Positions 5,688 through 5,980 of a stretch of DNA of 5,980 nucleotides are shown one piece after another; the first letter of the stretch is position 1, and each line of letters begins with the position of its first letter. This DNA comes from Nitrospirota bacterium. Its GTDB lineage: Bacteria; Nitrospirota; Nitrospiria; Nitrospirales; UBA8639. The position numbers and the translations under genes are program-made. The stretch lies in contig QIMB01000227.1 in NCBI GenBank assembly GCA_003233615.1, forward strand, positions 1-5,980. Direction: 5' to 3'. The notes beneath the pieces are model-generated. The model was not told where the DNA came from, searched no databases, and saw only the letters and a program-made list of their open reading frames with translations.

Positions 5688-5707
5688 ATGGCCAAATTTC
5701 TGGCCGT
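5688..5707. terminator. Weak hairpin in the ilvE / downstream-gene convergent gap
   Basis: ATGGCCA (5688-5694) can pair with TGGCCGT (5701-5707) over seven base pairs including one G-U, with a six-base loop. On the plus strand it is followed by CATTCTTC rather than a run of U, and on the minus strand no U-tract follows. It lies 20 bases after the ilvE stop between two converging genes, so a terminator is expected here, but this is a poor example of one. Confidence 0.3.
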
Positions 5708-5758
5708 CATTCTTCACAAAAAAGATGTTATAGGTAGAATGTGTTCGGGCGGAGGGCT

Positions 5759-5980
5759 TTATGGTTCGCTAGGTGAGGAATGTGTCGATTCTGGAGTGGT
5801 ATCTGATGAAGCTTCCGGCTCTGCTTCCAATGACGTGGGAGGCTCTGGTGTCGCTGTCGTTTCAGATTCAGCAGATGGAGCCACGGTCGTTGTGTCTTCT
5901 GTGGATGAAGACGATGATTCCTGGTGAGTGGTTGGGTGGAGATCAATGACGGTGGAAGACGTATTGGCTTGTCTCGAGAG
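5759..5980 (-). CDS. C-terminal 73 residues of an unidentified protein with a Ser/Thr/Glu/Pro-rich tail (cut by right edge)
   Basis: This minus-strand frame is open from the right window edge to a TAA at 5761-5759. It encodes 73 residues, of which 51 are Ser (17), Thr (15), Glu (10) or Pro (9), including a run of five serines (residues 22-26 of the visible part). Such an acidic, S/T/P-rich stretch is typical of a disordered tail or linker. The first about 20 residues (LSRQANTSSTVIDLHPTTHQ) are less biased and may be the end of a folded domain, but I do not recognise the family. The composition makes more sense as protein than the overlapping plus-strand frame (5688-5927), which has no ribosome binding site. 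The gene converges on ilvE, 91 nt away. Function cannot be given from this fragment. Confidence 0.6.
   Translation of the reverse strand, partial: LSRQANTSSTVIDLHPTTHQESSSSSTEDTTTVAPSAESETTATPEPPTSLEAEPEASSDTTPESTHSSPSEP

Noticed and set aside
5688..5927. Plus-strand 79-residue Ser/Val/Gly/Asp-rich frame after ilvE
   Set aside because: It is antisense to the S/T/E/P-rich minus-strand frame, which stays open to the window edge. Its start lies in the weak hairpin and has no ribosome binding site.
1..5980. tRNA, rRNA, CRISPR arrays, transposase genes, toxin-antitoxin or defence genes
   Set aside because: None seen on either strand; nearly all of the window is explained by housekeeping genes.

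Overview
The window holds the well-conserved bacterial housekeeping cluster rplU-rpmA-obgE-proB-nadD-rsfS-bioB on the minus strand. A divergent branched-chain aminotransferase gene (ilvE) lies to its right on the plus strand. At the right edge is the 3' end of an unidentified minus-strand gene that encodes a Ser/Thr/Glu/Pro-rich tail. Base composition looks balanced by eye. L27 is the short form that begins directly with MAHKKGGGS, and Obg lacks the extra C-terminal domain seen in many Firmicutes; both fit a Gram-negative-type bacterium. The overall look of the proteins and the gene order suggest Nitrospirota or a neighbouring phylum. That placement is an impression, not a demonstration.

Reading the minus strand from its 5' end (right to left): rplU (4565-4251) and rpmA (4216-3962) are 34 nt apart. 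A 248-nt gap follows, containing a long imperfect palindrome. Next come obgE (3713-2691) and proB (2709-1585), which overlap by 19 nt. A 202-nt gap carries a purine-rich inverted repeat. Then come nadD (GTG start, 1382-720), rsfS (723-271, ATGA overlap with nadD) and bioB (296 to beyond the left edge, 26-nt overlap with rsfS). Candidate promoters lie in the 187-nt divergent region before rplU, together with a perfect 14-bp palindrome and an 8-bp direct repeat. ilvE (4753-5667) runs rightward and converges on the partial minus-strand gene, which ends at 5759. A weak hairpin lies in the 91-nt gap between them.

Functionally the cluster combines 50S ribosome components and assembly or silencing factors (L21, L27, ObgE, RsfS) with cofactor and amino-acid synthesis (NadD for NAD, ProB for proline, BioB for biotin). 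Nearly every junction is overlapping or tight, which suggests co-transcription and translational coupling. The two exceptions, rpmA/obgE and proB/nadD, are the two junctions that hold repeat or palindromic DNA. I found no defence, mobile or clearly novel multi-gene system. The most unusual item is the 173-bp palindromic element between rpmA and obgE.
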